DNA from: Pterobdella sp. o SKG-2022
Taxonomy: Eukaryota; Annelida; Clitellata; Hirudinida; Piscicolidae
Assembly (NCBI GenBank): GCA_964035795.1
Contig: OZ038322.1
Coordinates: 4,282,427-4,346,426 of the forward strand
Direction of reading: 5' to 3'
Length of the DNA: 64,000 bases
Part shown: one piece after another, positions 12,501-28,264 of the stretch
Numbering within the stretch: position 1 is the stretch's first letter
Layout: each line of letters opens with the position of its first letter
The notes under the pieces: generated by a model
What the model was told of the DNA's origin: nothing
Database searches by the model: none
What the model saw: the letters and a program-made list of their open reading frames with translations, nothing else
Translations under genes and position numbers: made by a program

Positions 12501-15500
12501 TGTAGTTTGTTGTGGGAAATAATTTAAATCAAAATGGGAGGATTCTTGAAATTTTTTAGAATGCTTTTGAGAAGAAGGGTCGAACGCGTGAGAAGAAGTC
12601 TTGAATGAGCTGCGAAAAGTCGAATGGTTGTGATTAGAAAAAAGGCTGTTTTTTTTGTTATCAACTAATTCAATTTCAACCAAGTTTTGAGCTTCAGTAT
12701 CAATTGGAATTATTTGAAAATCACTAAGGTTTTCAAATCGTGGTTTTTGACATTCAAACCATGTGGCCAGCCCCTCTACAGACTTTTGTATGTTGCACAC
12801 TGGTTCATTGATGAGAAAGCCTGTGAAACAGATTTTGAAGTTTATTTTTATCTTCTCTATCATAAAATGCCAGCAGTTTCAAAGTGAAAAATTGTTTTTT
12901 TACGTTTTTGAAGCATAAATTGATGCAAGCGAGAAGTATTAAATTAATCCACGCTTTTATTGAAACTTTGTTGGTGAATTCACCTAAAACAAAGTTGTTA
13001 TTTCAAGTTTTTTTAATGAATTTTTTTAAAATTAAATTCCATAAATTTTTATTTTAATTTTTTCAATTTTTTTTGGCAAGTGCATTTACACCCATTGTTT
13101 TCTGCGAAGTTACCAGAACAAATGGGGCTCAGGTCAGCTCTAATTCGACAAAACTTTGCACCCAATAATGAAATTAATTTTCAAAACTTTTTCAAATTTA
13201 CGATCTTTTAAATAAAAAAAAATATTTATCTTTGGTGTAAAAGTACTTAAAGCAAAAAAAAATTCGGTTCTTATAAAACATAGAAGTCATAAGATGCAAA
13301 CATAAATCTCATTTCAATGTATTTTTAAATTAATACGCTGCATTTGAACGTTGTTACAATCGCACTTTTTAACAAAGTTGTTCGCGAAGAAAATTTATAA
13401 GCAAGAGTCACATAATTATAAAAGCTAGTGTTGAGCGATTAATCAAAATTTAGTACTTTTTTTCACTAGAATATTTCTTTTTCAAAATTTTTTTACATTA
13501 TTTTTTAAGTTTGATTAAATATAACACACTGGTTTTTAAGTTTTTAGACCACATGACTCTTTCGATTTATTGAAAAATCATCAAGTTAATAGCTTTTAAC
13601 CCATGTGTTTAATTTTATTTTATAGTTTTTTCGCTTATATTTGAGCCATTTTTCTGGGTTATTTAAAATTCAATCCAGATAGGTAATACGAGCTTTCATT
13701 GAATTTTTTAGACTTTTTCGATAGATTTTTTGAGGTATAATCTTCAGAATGAACTCATAAAAATTAAGGAAATCAATATATTTCACAAGCCTATCGTACT
13801 AACACTCAATCAATCCACCCACTCATCAATCCACAAAAGTTTTCATTTTTCTGGCGTATAAGTCTTGATCAATAATAATGCCAAAACATTTATAACGTGT
13901 GTAAACATGATTTTGCTTTACATAAATTCACTCTATTGTTTATTTAGACTAGTACGCATAAAATTTTCTTTAATTAAAAGCAAATTAATCTAAATGATAT
14001 TTCCTAGCGCATAAAAGTATACTATGACTTCTGTTAGTTGAGCTGCTAAATGAACGATTGAAGCTTTTAATCAAGTTTTTAGATCTAATTAAAGCAACAA
14101 GTTTCAATTTCTCAAACATCTCAAATTAAAAAATTTATAAAAGCCTCTTTCCAATACGTTACAGCTCCTACAAGCCTTGAACACATCAATATTAAAATCA
14201 GGTGCCCACGGATTCTACATTGTTTCTCAATGTTCAAATATTATACGCAAACTCACAAATACTGCAACATCTCCTGCGGCGCTGTTATTTATTTTTACAT
14301 TCGAATTTATTTATGAACAGAGTGGTCGACTAATCTGCGCATCATATTTGCGGGGCCCAAGGGTAACGTAAAACGCAGCGAAAATTATTGAGGCAGAATT
14401 ATTCTGAGCTGCATATTGTTCTATGCTTTGGCATCATTGTTTTAGCAACAGACTGCATGTTTTTCCCTTTCTTGTACTTTATTGTGCAACTTCTTCCATA
14501 ACTATTTGGAGTTGATTTTTTTAGCATTACTTTTTTTGACACTTTCAATAACGAGTTTGACACCGGTGCTCTAATGAAAATCTCATTTTTGTTTATGTTT
14601 GTTTCACAATAATAAAAACAAAGATAAATCGAAAATTATTCTATAACTTAAGACATCAAAGTCATTCATATCTCACCTGCAGCCACAAGAAGAAAGGTTA
14701 TTTGCTTGCGGTTTGTTGTTAGGGCAAGGAGTGTCAGAGCCGAAACGCATCTGATTGTACAGCTTTCCAACAAAACCACCAGCAATATCACAAACACAAT
14801 TATAATACCAGGTATTAAAACTAATAGGTTCAGATCAGACTTGATTGAGAAAACCCATAGAAGAATAATCAAAGAAATTAGAAATGAGTAGATTACTGAT
14901 GAGATTACTTTGAACTTCCATGTTTCGGCCTGTTTTCTTATAGCCTCTTTACCTTCCAACCAGTCTTCTTTACCTTCATTTTTTATGATGTTTGAAAAAT
15001 CATTCGCTTCTCTTTTTTTTGTGGAGTCTTGCTCTTTTTTAAAACTCCCATACTTTTCTTTCGAAACCCTTCTCCCATTTTCAGCATTGTCTAACATGGA
15101 TTCAGAAACACTACTTTTTTCAAAGGTTCTTATGTTTTTGATGTTTTTTATTTTTTGAGCGTTGTTTGTTTCGTACAGAAACTCTCCACTTTTCTTATAC
15201 TTCTCGTAATCACACATTTCTAAGTTCAAAGTAGCAAAATTGTCAGGCTCTTCATTATTTTCTATCAGATCCAAACGTTTGACGTTCTCTAGGACCTTCT
15301 GGCTACCACAAGCTTTTGAGGTGCTTTGTAAGTTTCCATTATGCATGAAAGTTTTAAAGGGACTAGATTCGTAGTTTTGGTTGAGAAAAGAGTTGTATGA
15401 ACTGGGTTGGTGAGAAGCACACTGAGTGCACTCAGTGACATTGCTTGCAAACGCTAAGTTTTCAATTATTCTGTAACTATTATCTGCGTTTTTCTTAAGA

Positions 15501-15910
15501 AAATGAGTTTTATTCGTTTGAAAGTTGGTGCAGGGTAAATAATGAATATCATTAAGTTGGTAACTGAGTTTTTGTAAGGGGTATTGATCAATGGTTTTGT
15601 TATTATTATTGCAGTAATTAGAAATGTTGCCGTAACAACAAACACAGCAATTATTGGAACAGTTATGGCAGGGGTACGAAGGACAGCTTGTCTTTTCAAG
15701 TTTGTCGCATGAATTGCGCTTGTAAATGTTCCTTTTGTTCATGCTCAGTAGATTTTTTAATGAGTTCTGCATGCCATCAAGCTTATAATTCCTTCGAGGA
15801 AGAGTCGAAACTACCTCATGCTTTAGTTTCTGTTTTTCGATGCTCTTGTGGTTCAATGTTCGTTGTTGGTGGTCTGATATCTCAGTCAAATCTGGTCTTT
15901 TTGAAGACAT
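9585..15910 (-). CDS. DC-STAMP domain / RING-type membrane protein (DCST1/DCST2 family)
   Basis: Exons (minus): 15910-14677, 12820-12300, 11838-11456 and 11148-9585. Donors are GTGAG, GTAAG and GTGAG, all acceptors end in CAG or TAG, and phases 1, 0 and 2 match. The coding total of 3702 nt gives 1233 aa. Two membrane segments lie near residues 335-385, followed by the family's Arg-Cys and NRKQITFLLVAAGFL region spanning the first intron. Three more membrane segments lie near 839-857, 931-954 and 1028-1046. The DC-STAMP signature FRLNSGARLYPL precedes the fourth. A C-terminal C4C4 RING-like finger (CFVC...CP...C...CPSC...CPFCPLC) sits near 1135-1175. Relatives (sneaky, SPE-42, DCST1/2) are sperm membrane proteins needed for sperm-egg fusion; human DCST1 is also described as an E3 ligase. 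Unusual: a roughly 330-residue Cys/Asn/Ser-rich N-terminal extension, where relatives have a short one. An in-frame TAA lies 36 bases upstream of the ATG. DCST1 and DCST2 cannot be told apart by eye. Confidence 0.9.
12821..14676 (-). other. Intron 1 of the DCST-type gene
   Basis: This 1.86-kb AT-rich intron starts GTGAGATATG at 14676 and ends TGTTTCACAG at 12821. No nested gene or element is recognisable. Short open frames, such as the one near 14177-14371, have no family motif. Confidence 0.7.
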
Positions 15911-15919
15911 TTTTAAACC

Positions 15920-18900
15920 GATTATCTGCAGTTGAAAATGCGTTTAAAAATTATAACCACATATTTTAACGCATCGTGGACTAAAACGCATTAAATGATT
16001 GTTATAAATCTTGAAAACATACATACATGTACGACAGAATAAATCAAACTAATGCCCGAATTCACGCTACTGGAGTGTGATATATGTTTTGTTAAGTAAA
16101 ACAAATAACTCAAATTTTGCAAATGTATTGTCGGTCTTATACCAACACCTTAATTAAGTCTTTGAAATTGCCGTGTGTAATTATGCCATTAATATACAAA
16201 GCTTTGTGGAACGAGTAAGCTTCCATGCTAGAATTACGTTTTCATCACATTCTTTAAAACTTTTTAAATTGGCGTGTTGGTCTATTTATGGGAACAAATC
16301 CGTTTTTAATTTTTCAAACTGTCTTCGTTTAAAAAAGGAAGATTTAAGTCCACTATTCACCAGCAAAAATAATGATTTAACTACATGAAAATATTTCCAA
16401 GTTGGAAAAATTTTTCAGGATTTTTCAAGTTGGATCAAATTTTTGTACAAAAACCTTTGGTTAATTCTTGAAATAAATTCTAATTCACAGTTTGGAAGTA
16501 AATCAAAAAGGTAAACTCAATTACATTTTCATCATGAAGCATAAGAAAGTATAACACAACGTTGTCAGTATCTCTTTTACCAGACCAAGCCATAAATTTG
16601 CTTCAATTAAAATATAAAAACGCTAAAGTGAGTTTTTCCATTGAAAGCTATACTTTATTGAAAATTTGTTATTATTAATTGAACCGAAATGAGTGCGAAT
16701 CGGGTGCCTTGGAAGAGTGAGGCATTTTCCACGATAATTTTAAAAAACTCGTATTTCAAAAATCGAGTTTTTACAAGACATAAAAATTTTTCTAAAACAA
16801 ATTTTTCACTAGTTTTTGTTTTATAACTGCAATTAGGTATGATTCTGTGGAACTGTTCAATAAACTTTATAGTGCGCAATCGATGGTGCATAAAAACACC
16901 TTTGGATAAATATATTTATTAAAGCCTCAGAATATATCTTCCACATATTAAATTAGCAATAATAATTTACACTCATAAACCGCCGTCCATAAACCCTTCG
17001 GAATTCTTCTCAGCCAAATATGTTTAAATTTTTTATTTTATACATCAGCTTGTCTCTAAAATCTTTGAAAGATTTTATAAATTGCATTTTTGAAAATTTT
17101 CAATCAATTTTGAAAGTCACATACAGCTTAACATTCAAACTGCATTATTTCCAAATAAAACTAATTCTATTGAGAAGGAACATTTTTCAAAGAGTTAATA
17201 ACGAGAATGGAATAAAACGCTATTTTTCTACAAGTCTTCATAACGGTATGATTACACAGGTATTGTATCGATTTCAAAAGCACCAATATCGAGCAATTCA
17301 AAAGACCTACCACACAAAAGCATGCAAACACACCTACCATTACATCTACTTAAAAATGTACTTCATGTAATTACTGATATTGGGTCTTTATCTTTACACG
17401 TGTAATAAATATTCATAGAATTATATTCATAATGCCATTACAATATTCATAAAATTTGAGTTTTATATCAGGCAAATTAGTTCTGTGTATATGCCAGTAC
17501 GAAGCTGGTATAGATATAAAAAAAAAGATCCTTTGATTTACGCCGTGTAATGATAGAGCGCAAGAAATGAGCGAGTTTTGAATTGCAAGGCAAAATTTTT
17601 TGTTGGTTCCTATTTTCTTTCATACAACTTTCATGTGGCCATATAGCTTCATGTATATGTCATAAAATTTATTCCTTTGAAAGTTTAGTGAGACTTGATT
17701 TAGCATAAAAATATTTTTCAAATTGTGAAAAAGATATTATTTATAAGTTTTGTTGCTAGTAAACTTTGGTTGAGTTAAGAATTATGAGAATTCCTATTTT
17801 ATTTTTTGATACGCAAGTTTTAGCTTAGATTTATTGTAAAAAAATTTTGAGAGATGAAAAGAAGGTTAGTTTCCATGTTAAAATACCTATGATGCTTGAG
17901 AAAACTACGATTTGAAGGATAATTTCAGGCGATATCATCAAAAAGCGAGGTTCAAATGGTATTAGAATTATAATACAAAAGTTATGAAAACACGATTTCA
18001 TCATCACTATTTGTTTAAAATATTTTTTAAACATTAGCGAAGAATTTTTCAAATTTGACAATGGTTTGAAGTGATCCATCATCGTTAGGATAAATGAATT
18101 ATAAAATGACGGATTCAAAAAAGTTTAAAAAATATTCAACGAAAAATTATCATTTTGAAATTCAACTAACTTATCAATGAATTTGAGTAACAAAATCAAA
18201 AAAATCCTAGAATTAAAGCTGGAAGGTTTACTGTAACTCTAAACCCAAACGTGCAAAAAATATTTTTATTTAAAGAACATAAGCACAAAAGTGTCAAAGA
18301 TTGAAAACAGATTAAATTGAATCACTATTCACAAAAGCAAATAGAAGCATTAAAGACAACCACGTTTTCTAACTCAACGCTTCCTGATGAAGTCGTAGAA
18401 GCATTTTTGTTTTTTATAGTGAATATCATTCAAAGAAGCCTTTTATCTGCCAAAAGACACGTTTTAAATAAAACAAATATTTTTACGTACAACTTGCAAT
18501 ACATTCGGCTTCTTTCTTTTTAATTTCACGAAAAATTCTTGGCTTGTAGAGATATTTATTAGAAAATAGTAATACATAATGCAATATTTGAGATATAAAA
18601 AAAGGATTAAGCCAACAAGAAGAGGCCTAAACAAAATGAAACTCACAAACTCAAATGAAAATTCTCAAATGTAAAAAATTCAATCACACCAAAAGATTCA
18701 ACTTAGAAAATCGTTACGCAGTTTTATCGCAGACGAAGACTACAACTTTTGAGACGTTATGAAGATGTGCGCAAGGATTGTTTGTTATTTTCGATGCATT
18801 GTTTCCAGGCGTTGTCGTTTCTTCCGAGAGCTTAGGCACATTGATAAACGACCACCAGACTCACTCTTCTCTAAAGAATTGGATTTGATTTGTTTTATTT

Positions 18901-21900
18901 GTTTTTGAATATTGATTCGATTGTATAAGAAAACTTTCCACGACATTAAAATAACAGAGATTTTATATAATAGTGCAAAAAGAAAAAATATTTAAGACTT
19001 AAGGTTGTATTAAAATTGAATTTCTCAAGTTACGATTGCTTAGAAAAGCTTGCTTTGAAATAATTCAAATATGCAAAAGTCAAATAGGTATTTCAACGAG
19101 TCTCGGCGGCAAAAAGATTAAGAAATCTCGCAAGAAAAATATGTATAATATACACTGGCGATGAGGCGTTAAGAAATATTTTCATATTGGTAATACGGAG
19201 TTTTTGAACGGTTTCAACAATACTCTTTTTATTTTATAACAAGTTCATATAAACGATTTTTTTTAATTTTGTTTTAAAAAAGGATTCATCAAAGTTTTTG
19301 GTTTTTATATTTGAAAACTTAAGAGCTAAGATTAATAACAAAAACACAAGTCAAGCGTAAAGGAATAAGTTTAACAAAGGATCAATGTAGAAATGACAGG
19401 AACATGAACATGCAAAAAGTCATGTTTCCAACAGAATGTATTATTCCATCCCCCATTCACATCGACTCTTCACTGATTGTCAGTGGACTTATGAAAGCAA
19501 ATACAAATACCTCGGTACAGACTTGATGAAATCAATACAAAGAAAAAAGGCAGGAAAATTAATTTCGACTATTTTTTATTCAAAATCACCACTAGAGAAT
19601 TTTTCATTGATATTTCTTATAAATATTTAATAATTATCTTCTCACAATAAATCTTTAAGATAACAAAAAGAGAATATTCCTATGTATCTATAAATTTTTT
19701 GCAATAAAAATTGAAATTGGCAAAGAGTGTGAACAAAGATATAGGAGGAAGGTAAACACGGGGAGACTTAGGGAGTCATAAAGAAGAAGGATTTAATTGG
19801 GAGCATGTAAAAGACACATTAATAATTCAAACGCATCAGGCTTTATACAGCATTGAAGTATTGAGTAGAAAATATTGCTATATAGGGTTTCAAGAGGATT
19901 GAAACTCTTGTAAATTGATTTGGTGACAGTTATTGTAGGAAACGCTGAAGTTACATTTATACATAGCTGATAAGAGAAGGGCTTGAAAAATGAAGCGTGT
20001 CAGACAGTAGTTAATTAACCTCAATTAAATAATTCATATGAATGCAATAATTGCTTATTGAATAATTAAAACAATAGGAGAAGCGTTGTCTGCAGAAAAG
20101 GAAACTCGTTTCCATTTAAAAATACTTGTGTTTTTTATTTATTTGATGTTTTTTTTTTGTAAAAGTTTTGATAAAATAATAGATTTTCTACACGATTCAT
20201 TAAATTTTAATTATAAAGGTTTAAGCATTTGAACTAAAACAATAAACAAACGTTCAACTAATTATTTTGAGGGTTTTAGATTTATAATAGAAATAATTAA
20301 TAATCTATATCGTTAAAAAAATGATTTTAAAGACGCTTCGTTAGAACTTCATCAAAACGAGCCTTGCAACAAAAAACATTATTCCAATGAATGTAGTGAT
20401 GGATGAAATAGGGTTGTATAGAGGCGGTACCACGCCACAACTCAACGGCCAACCAAATAGACTCGACCTAATTCCTTTTGGTGGCTAATTAATTAACTAC
20501 ATAATGCAAGGTTTTCTCAGTTGTTGATAGGATTTTTTTTTTATTTCAAGCTTGATTTAATTATTAATTTTGGTTGTTGAACAAGGAGTTGTTCAAAAAG
20601 AAGATCGGTATTTCATATGCATTATTTCCAAATATTTAATATTTTAAATTAAGAAAAAAACGTTTGATAAAATTTTTAATTAAAATTCTCGACACAATTT
20701 TGCTGATCACTACAATTCTTCCAAATGAGATGTTTCCAATTTGAAATGATTGACTGAACAAACTACTTCGAGCATTTTGACATAAGTCATCGCATGGAAT
20801 GTTCCAAATAGAAAAAGATTAGACCGAATCGATACAATGGTAGGAGAGAAAGGTTTTAAGGTTCTAATTAGATTATTTTTTGATTACAGATTATTTGTAT
20901 TGAGACCACAAAACAGCGAAGATTTCAATAACTCTACATCACACCTTCTGGCTTCTTTATTTAATTTAAGAAAAGATTTTACGGCACGTTGTGTGGTGTA
21001 TTTTTGAATTAAAATTATTTTTATTAATTATAAAGCAATAATAAAAGCAGTTTTGTTAAATATTTAATTTTAATTATCCACTTTTTATGCATATTTTCAA
21101 AAAACCTCTATGGAAAGAGTTCCTGGGGCAGCAATTCAACAAAAACTAAAGCAAAAGTTTTTCTTTTTAACGACGACTAAAACGACATTTTACCATTAAA
21201 ACATACTTTTATAACTTAGCATATCTAAGACTCAAGATGAAATTCTTTATTTAAAATTTCCTCAACTGAAAAGATAAGTCTTAAAATCATATTTCTCTGC
21301 ATACACACACGTCGCAGGCACGAATCAAAGCTGAAGAGAACTCGACGCTACAAACGACAACTTATATGTTTCAGCAGATCAGCATGCGGGCTATAATTTC
21401 CACAGAGATGATTGAAGGCGTCTTCAATACATCAAAAATGGATAAACTTTATGATTTCTTGTATATGCATAAACAAGTATTGGGCACATTATTCTTTATT
21501 AAAGAGATCCTCGCTTCCATTGTATGCTTAACTTTTTTACAACTTAATGAAATTTTATTTGAATTTTATTAAAAACAGCTTTATTCTGTTAGTGTGCATT
21601 GATTTCCATTGCTCGTAGGGACCTCTCACCTTTTTACGATGCTCTTCATTTGAGAGACGCCTAAAAAAGTTATAAATGAAATGTTTTAAATTCAACTTTT
21701 ATACAGAATTTCCACGCATTTTCTTCGATGAATTTTTCTGATAAACGACTTTTTTTGTATCTAAGTGTTGTATCGGTTGTGTGAAGTTTGCTTGAAACGC
21801 CAATCTCTAATTTAATTATCATCTACTTCTGGTTTTGTATGGGTGGTCATATTTTTGTACGGATAAGTGGATTAGTTAATCTTAATTAATTCATTATTTC

Positions 21901-23310
21901 ACTTTTAAATCTCATTTTTTCAAATTCTCGGTGTAAATTTATTTTTTCATTAAATTTTTTATTTTTTATGCTTCCTAAAATTGTTTTCTGGCAAGTTTGG
22001 TTGTAGATATTTACGCAAGATATAAAAAACAAAAAACAATGTTTTATAGTGTGCAAGAACACCCAAAATTTAATTTCAATAACATCTTATCATCTAATAT
22101 ATTTTCATTCACTAAACCACAAAAAACTTAACAATTAAAAAATCAAAAAATTCTCTTTCTAGAATCTTCCATTGAGAAAAGAATAAATTTGTAAGACGTG
22201 TGAGGCAATTTTCTTGAAACATGGCGTTCAAACTTACTTGTGACTACCTTTCATAAAGGCATTCCATCACCTATTTCAAAAGTTCCTCTTTCTTTTTATG
22301 TGGTTTGGAAGGGTTTATGGCTTTTATACCACTATAATCAAGCTGGTGTTAGCTCGTTTCAGTAGCATAGGTTCATTTTTTATTAAATTAATTTTATATT
22401 TCAATGAATATTTAGTTTTAAATTATAGACCAATTTCAATTTTTCCGTTTTTTGCACAGAACATAATTAATTATTGTTATAATTAAAAATGAAAAAAATT
22501 TCCATCCAAATCAATGATAATCAATTACCCCAACTCCCCGGGAAATTTGTGCAAAACAGTAATGCTACTGTGATAAGAAAACAGCTACCATTGTTAATTA
22601 ACCCTTGCCCTCTGAACCATTTCAAAGTCCGCTTCGTTTAAGATAAATACATTTCGTACCATGCTAGTCATGATTTTGCAGTGAGATATTACTTTTTTAA
22701 ATTAGCTTAAGAAGAGGTGTTTTTTTGTGACTTGCAGAATTTACTTGAAAAAGACAGAAATTTTCGAGAGGTAAATGTTTGTGTCTTGTATGACTCGCTG
22801 TTAACAATGAAATTTATTTTAATTAAAAGTGTGTTTAAATAGGAAAATGTATATAAGACTGAATATTTCATGAGTTAGGATAAGTTCTAAGTGCTTTTGC
22901 AACAATTTTTCAAATGTGAAACTCAATAAATTCTAAAACTAACTTAAAACAAAAAAAATTGTTATTTATTGGTTTTAAAGTTTTTTTTTCTGCGTTTAAT
23001 TTATTGATGTTTCCATAATTCATATCTTTATATGATTAAAACGTTCAGCATGGATTCCAGGCATACACAATATCAATCGTTTTGAGTCTGCATATAAGTT
23101 ATAATTAAAGTTAGTTGCTCGTAAAACAACATTGCAGTCTGCAACTTTTTCCTTTCCTATTAGATCGAATTCCAATGTGCAGTACTAAAGCGATTGTTTG
23201 ATTTATAGCCGTTGTTGAACAGTCACAAGCAGCTGCATAAACTCATTCAGAAAATATCAATTATACAAGATAATAACACTCATACACAGCTCATACACGG
23301 AATATTTAAA
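15920..23310. other. Long AT-rich intergenic region
   Basis: About 7.4 kb lie between the 5' ends of the minus-strand DCST-type gene and the plus-strand PBLD gene, so promoters of both should lie at its two edges. I see no convincing exon. The only recognisable relic is the LINE fragment near 19405-19560. A moderately GC-rich patch near 20420-20490 is unexplained. Confidence 0.6.
19405..19560 (+). mobile_element. Small LINE reverse transcriptase relic
   Basis: The plus strand reads KVMFPTECIIPSPIHIDSSLI and, after a frameshift, YESKYKYLGTDL. The order (K-V-M-F, then a substrate-like loop, then YKYLG) matches the thumb-proximal palm region of LINE reverse transcriptases, where a KTxVM motif precedes a YxYLG motif. 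Only about 50 residues remain. Confidence 0.4.
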
Positions 23311-23313
23311 AGA

Positions 23314-26653
<3,340 letters not shown>

Positions 26654-27780
26654 ATATGCTAATAACTCTGTCTTATATGAAATGAAATTTAATGATATTG
26701 GTGGTATATGGGTGGATGTTGGTGTGAGAGGTAGGTGCACCGTTCAATTTTGAAATAAAATCGATCTATATCATCTTTTTCTTTTTTATATGAGTTGTTT
26801 TTTCTAAATTTTGAAAATTACTTAGTCAAAAAATGTTTTTTATCTAGCTCTTTGGCAACTTAAATATACCAAAATCTTTTGGAATTACACCTACAGCTTT
26901 TATGAAAACACTGTGTTCATGATCGTGACATGATAACAAACATTTTGAATATCGATCGTGAGCGTTAAAAATTTAAAGAAAACTTCTTCATATGCAGCAT
27001 TTGGTCAAAAACTGATATTGAAGCATTCTACAGAAGTTCCACTTATGAGGTCTTTGATTTTCTATTGAAGAGGTGGAAAAGTGGAGGAATAATCTTTTGT
27101 GATTTGTTGTAGAGACTTTGAAAAAGTGTGGAATTTCTGAGTGAGAAAGCCATTTTTTTGGCCTTTTAACTTGGTGTTTCAGTTTCTTACTCTTATGCTG
27201 GCATCAGTTAAGTAATGACCCTGGAACATACGGTGTAGTACACAAACTAAAGTTAGCAAAAATAATGTTTATAAAATATTGTTTATTGTGATTAACTAAA
27301 CCAGCCTATTAACAAAAACGATTTCAATCAAACACTTTTATTAACTGAATAATCATACGAAGCTTTTCGTAAGTTGAACTCACATTATCAAGTATATAAG
27401 TGGCATTCCAACGTTTTACCTCAATCACTGTTCGTGAAAAGAAAAAGTTCAGATTTAAATAGGAGGTCGTGTCTAAATTTCTTTTGATTTTATGCATTCT
27501 GAAAGTCCGCAAAAAAACCTTGATTAAAAAAAGTAAGGAATTTTAAATTTAAAATTCATTTTAATGTTGAACAACAGGTGTAAAATATTTTTTTTAGCCA
27601 AATTACACCCGAGTGGGAGTTAAAAAGACGTCATATAAATATGGTAATGCTTCTTAGCTCAATTAAGTTGAGTTTTATTGCTTTAATTTTATTTTACAAA
27701 ACAATTTTCAAGAAATATTAGTTTTTAAGGTATTTTGTTCACGGCTGCTGAGCTAAACGCTAAAAAATTCACTAGCACTT
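26654..27780. other. PBLD 3' region and AT-rich spacer
   Basis: An AATAAA near 26754 is a likely poly(A) signal for PBLD. The rest is AT-rich and I see no exon. The string CACCGTTCAATTT...AATAAAATCG at 26738 recurs at 41640, so part of this UTR may be repeat-derived. Confidence 0.5.
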
Positions 27781-27782
27781 AT

Positions 27783-27946
27783 GAGTCTGTAGAGCTAGGC
27801 TGGTTAGACATTAGACTAATTATTCAAGGTTACCAGGTCGACTCCGTGTTGTGCCGACAATAAGCATTTGCTCCGCTGTGTGTTTGAGCCACATTAAATA
27901 TGTAGCAAGCGCTTTGAACTCTAAGGAAAGACGCTATATAAAAAAG
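27783..27946 (+). repeat. Diverged tRNA-derived SINE
   Basis: This is the same family as 25295-25462, in plus orientation. The tRNA-like head (GTAGAGCTAGGCTGGTTAGACATTAGAC) has a degenerate B box (AGGTCGACTCC), followed by the diagnostic body TGTAGCAAGCGCTTTGA and tail GACGCTATATAAA. Confidence 0.75.
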
Positions 27947-28264
27947 CAATTTTCACTTTCTTGCAAGAAGCCAATCCAAAACAAATCGAGTTTTAATTTG
28001 GATATTATGGTCGAAGAATCGGCTTTCAAGCTAAGAAAAAATTAATTTTTGTATGAAAAGTTAATTTTACTATTATTTCCAATTTTAATGTTTTGAAAAA
28101 ACAAAAATGATGTGTTCGATTAAGTTATTCATACCTGCAGTTGATGTTTTTGAATATAAAATTTAAAAATTTGTATATTTCTTGATTAATTTGTAAAAAA
28201 TTCAAAGAAATTGGTTTTAAAAAAACATTAAACTTTTGAATCTATTTTCAAACAAATATCAAGT

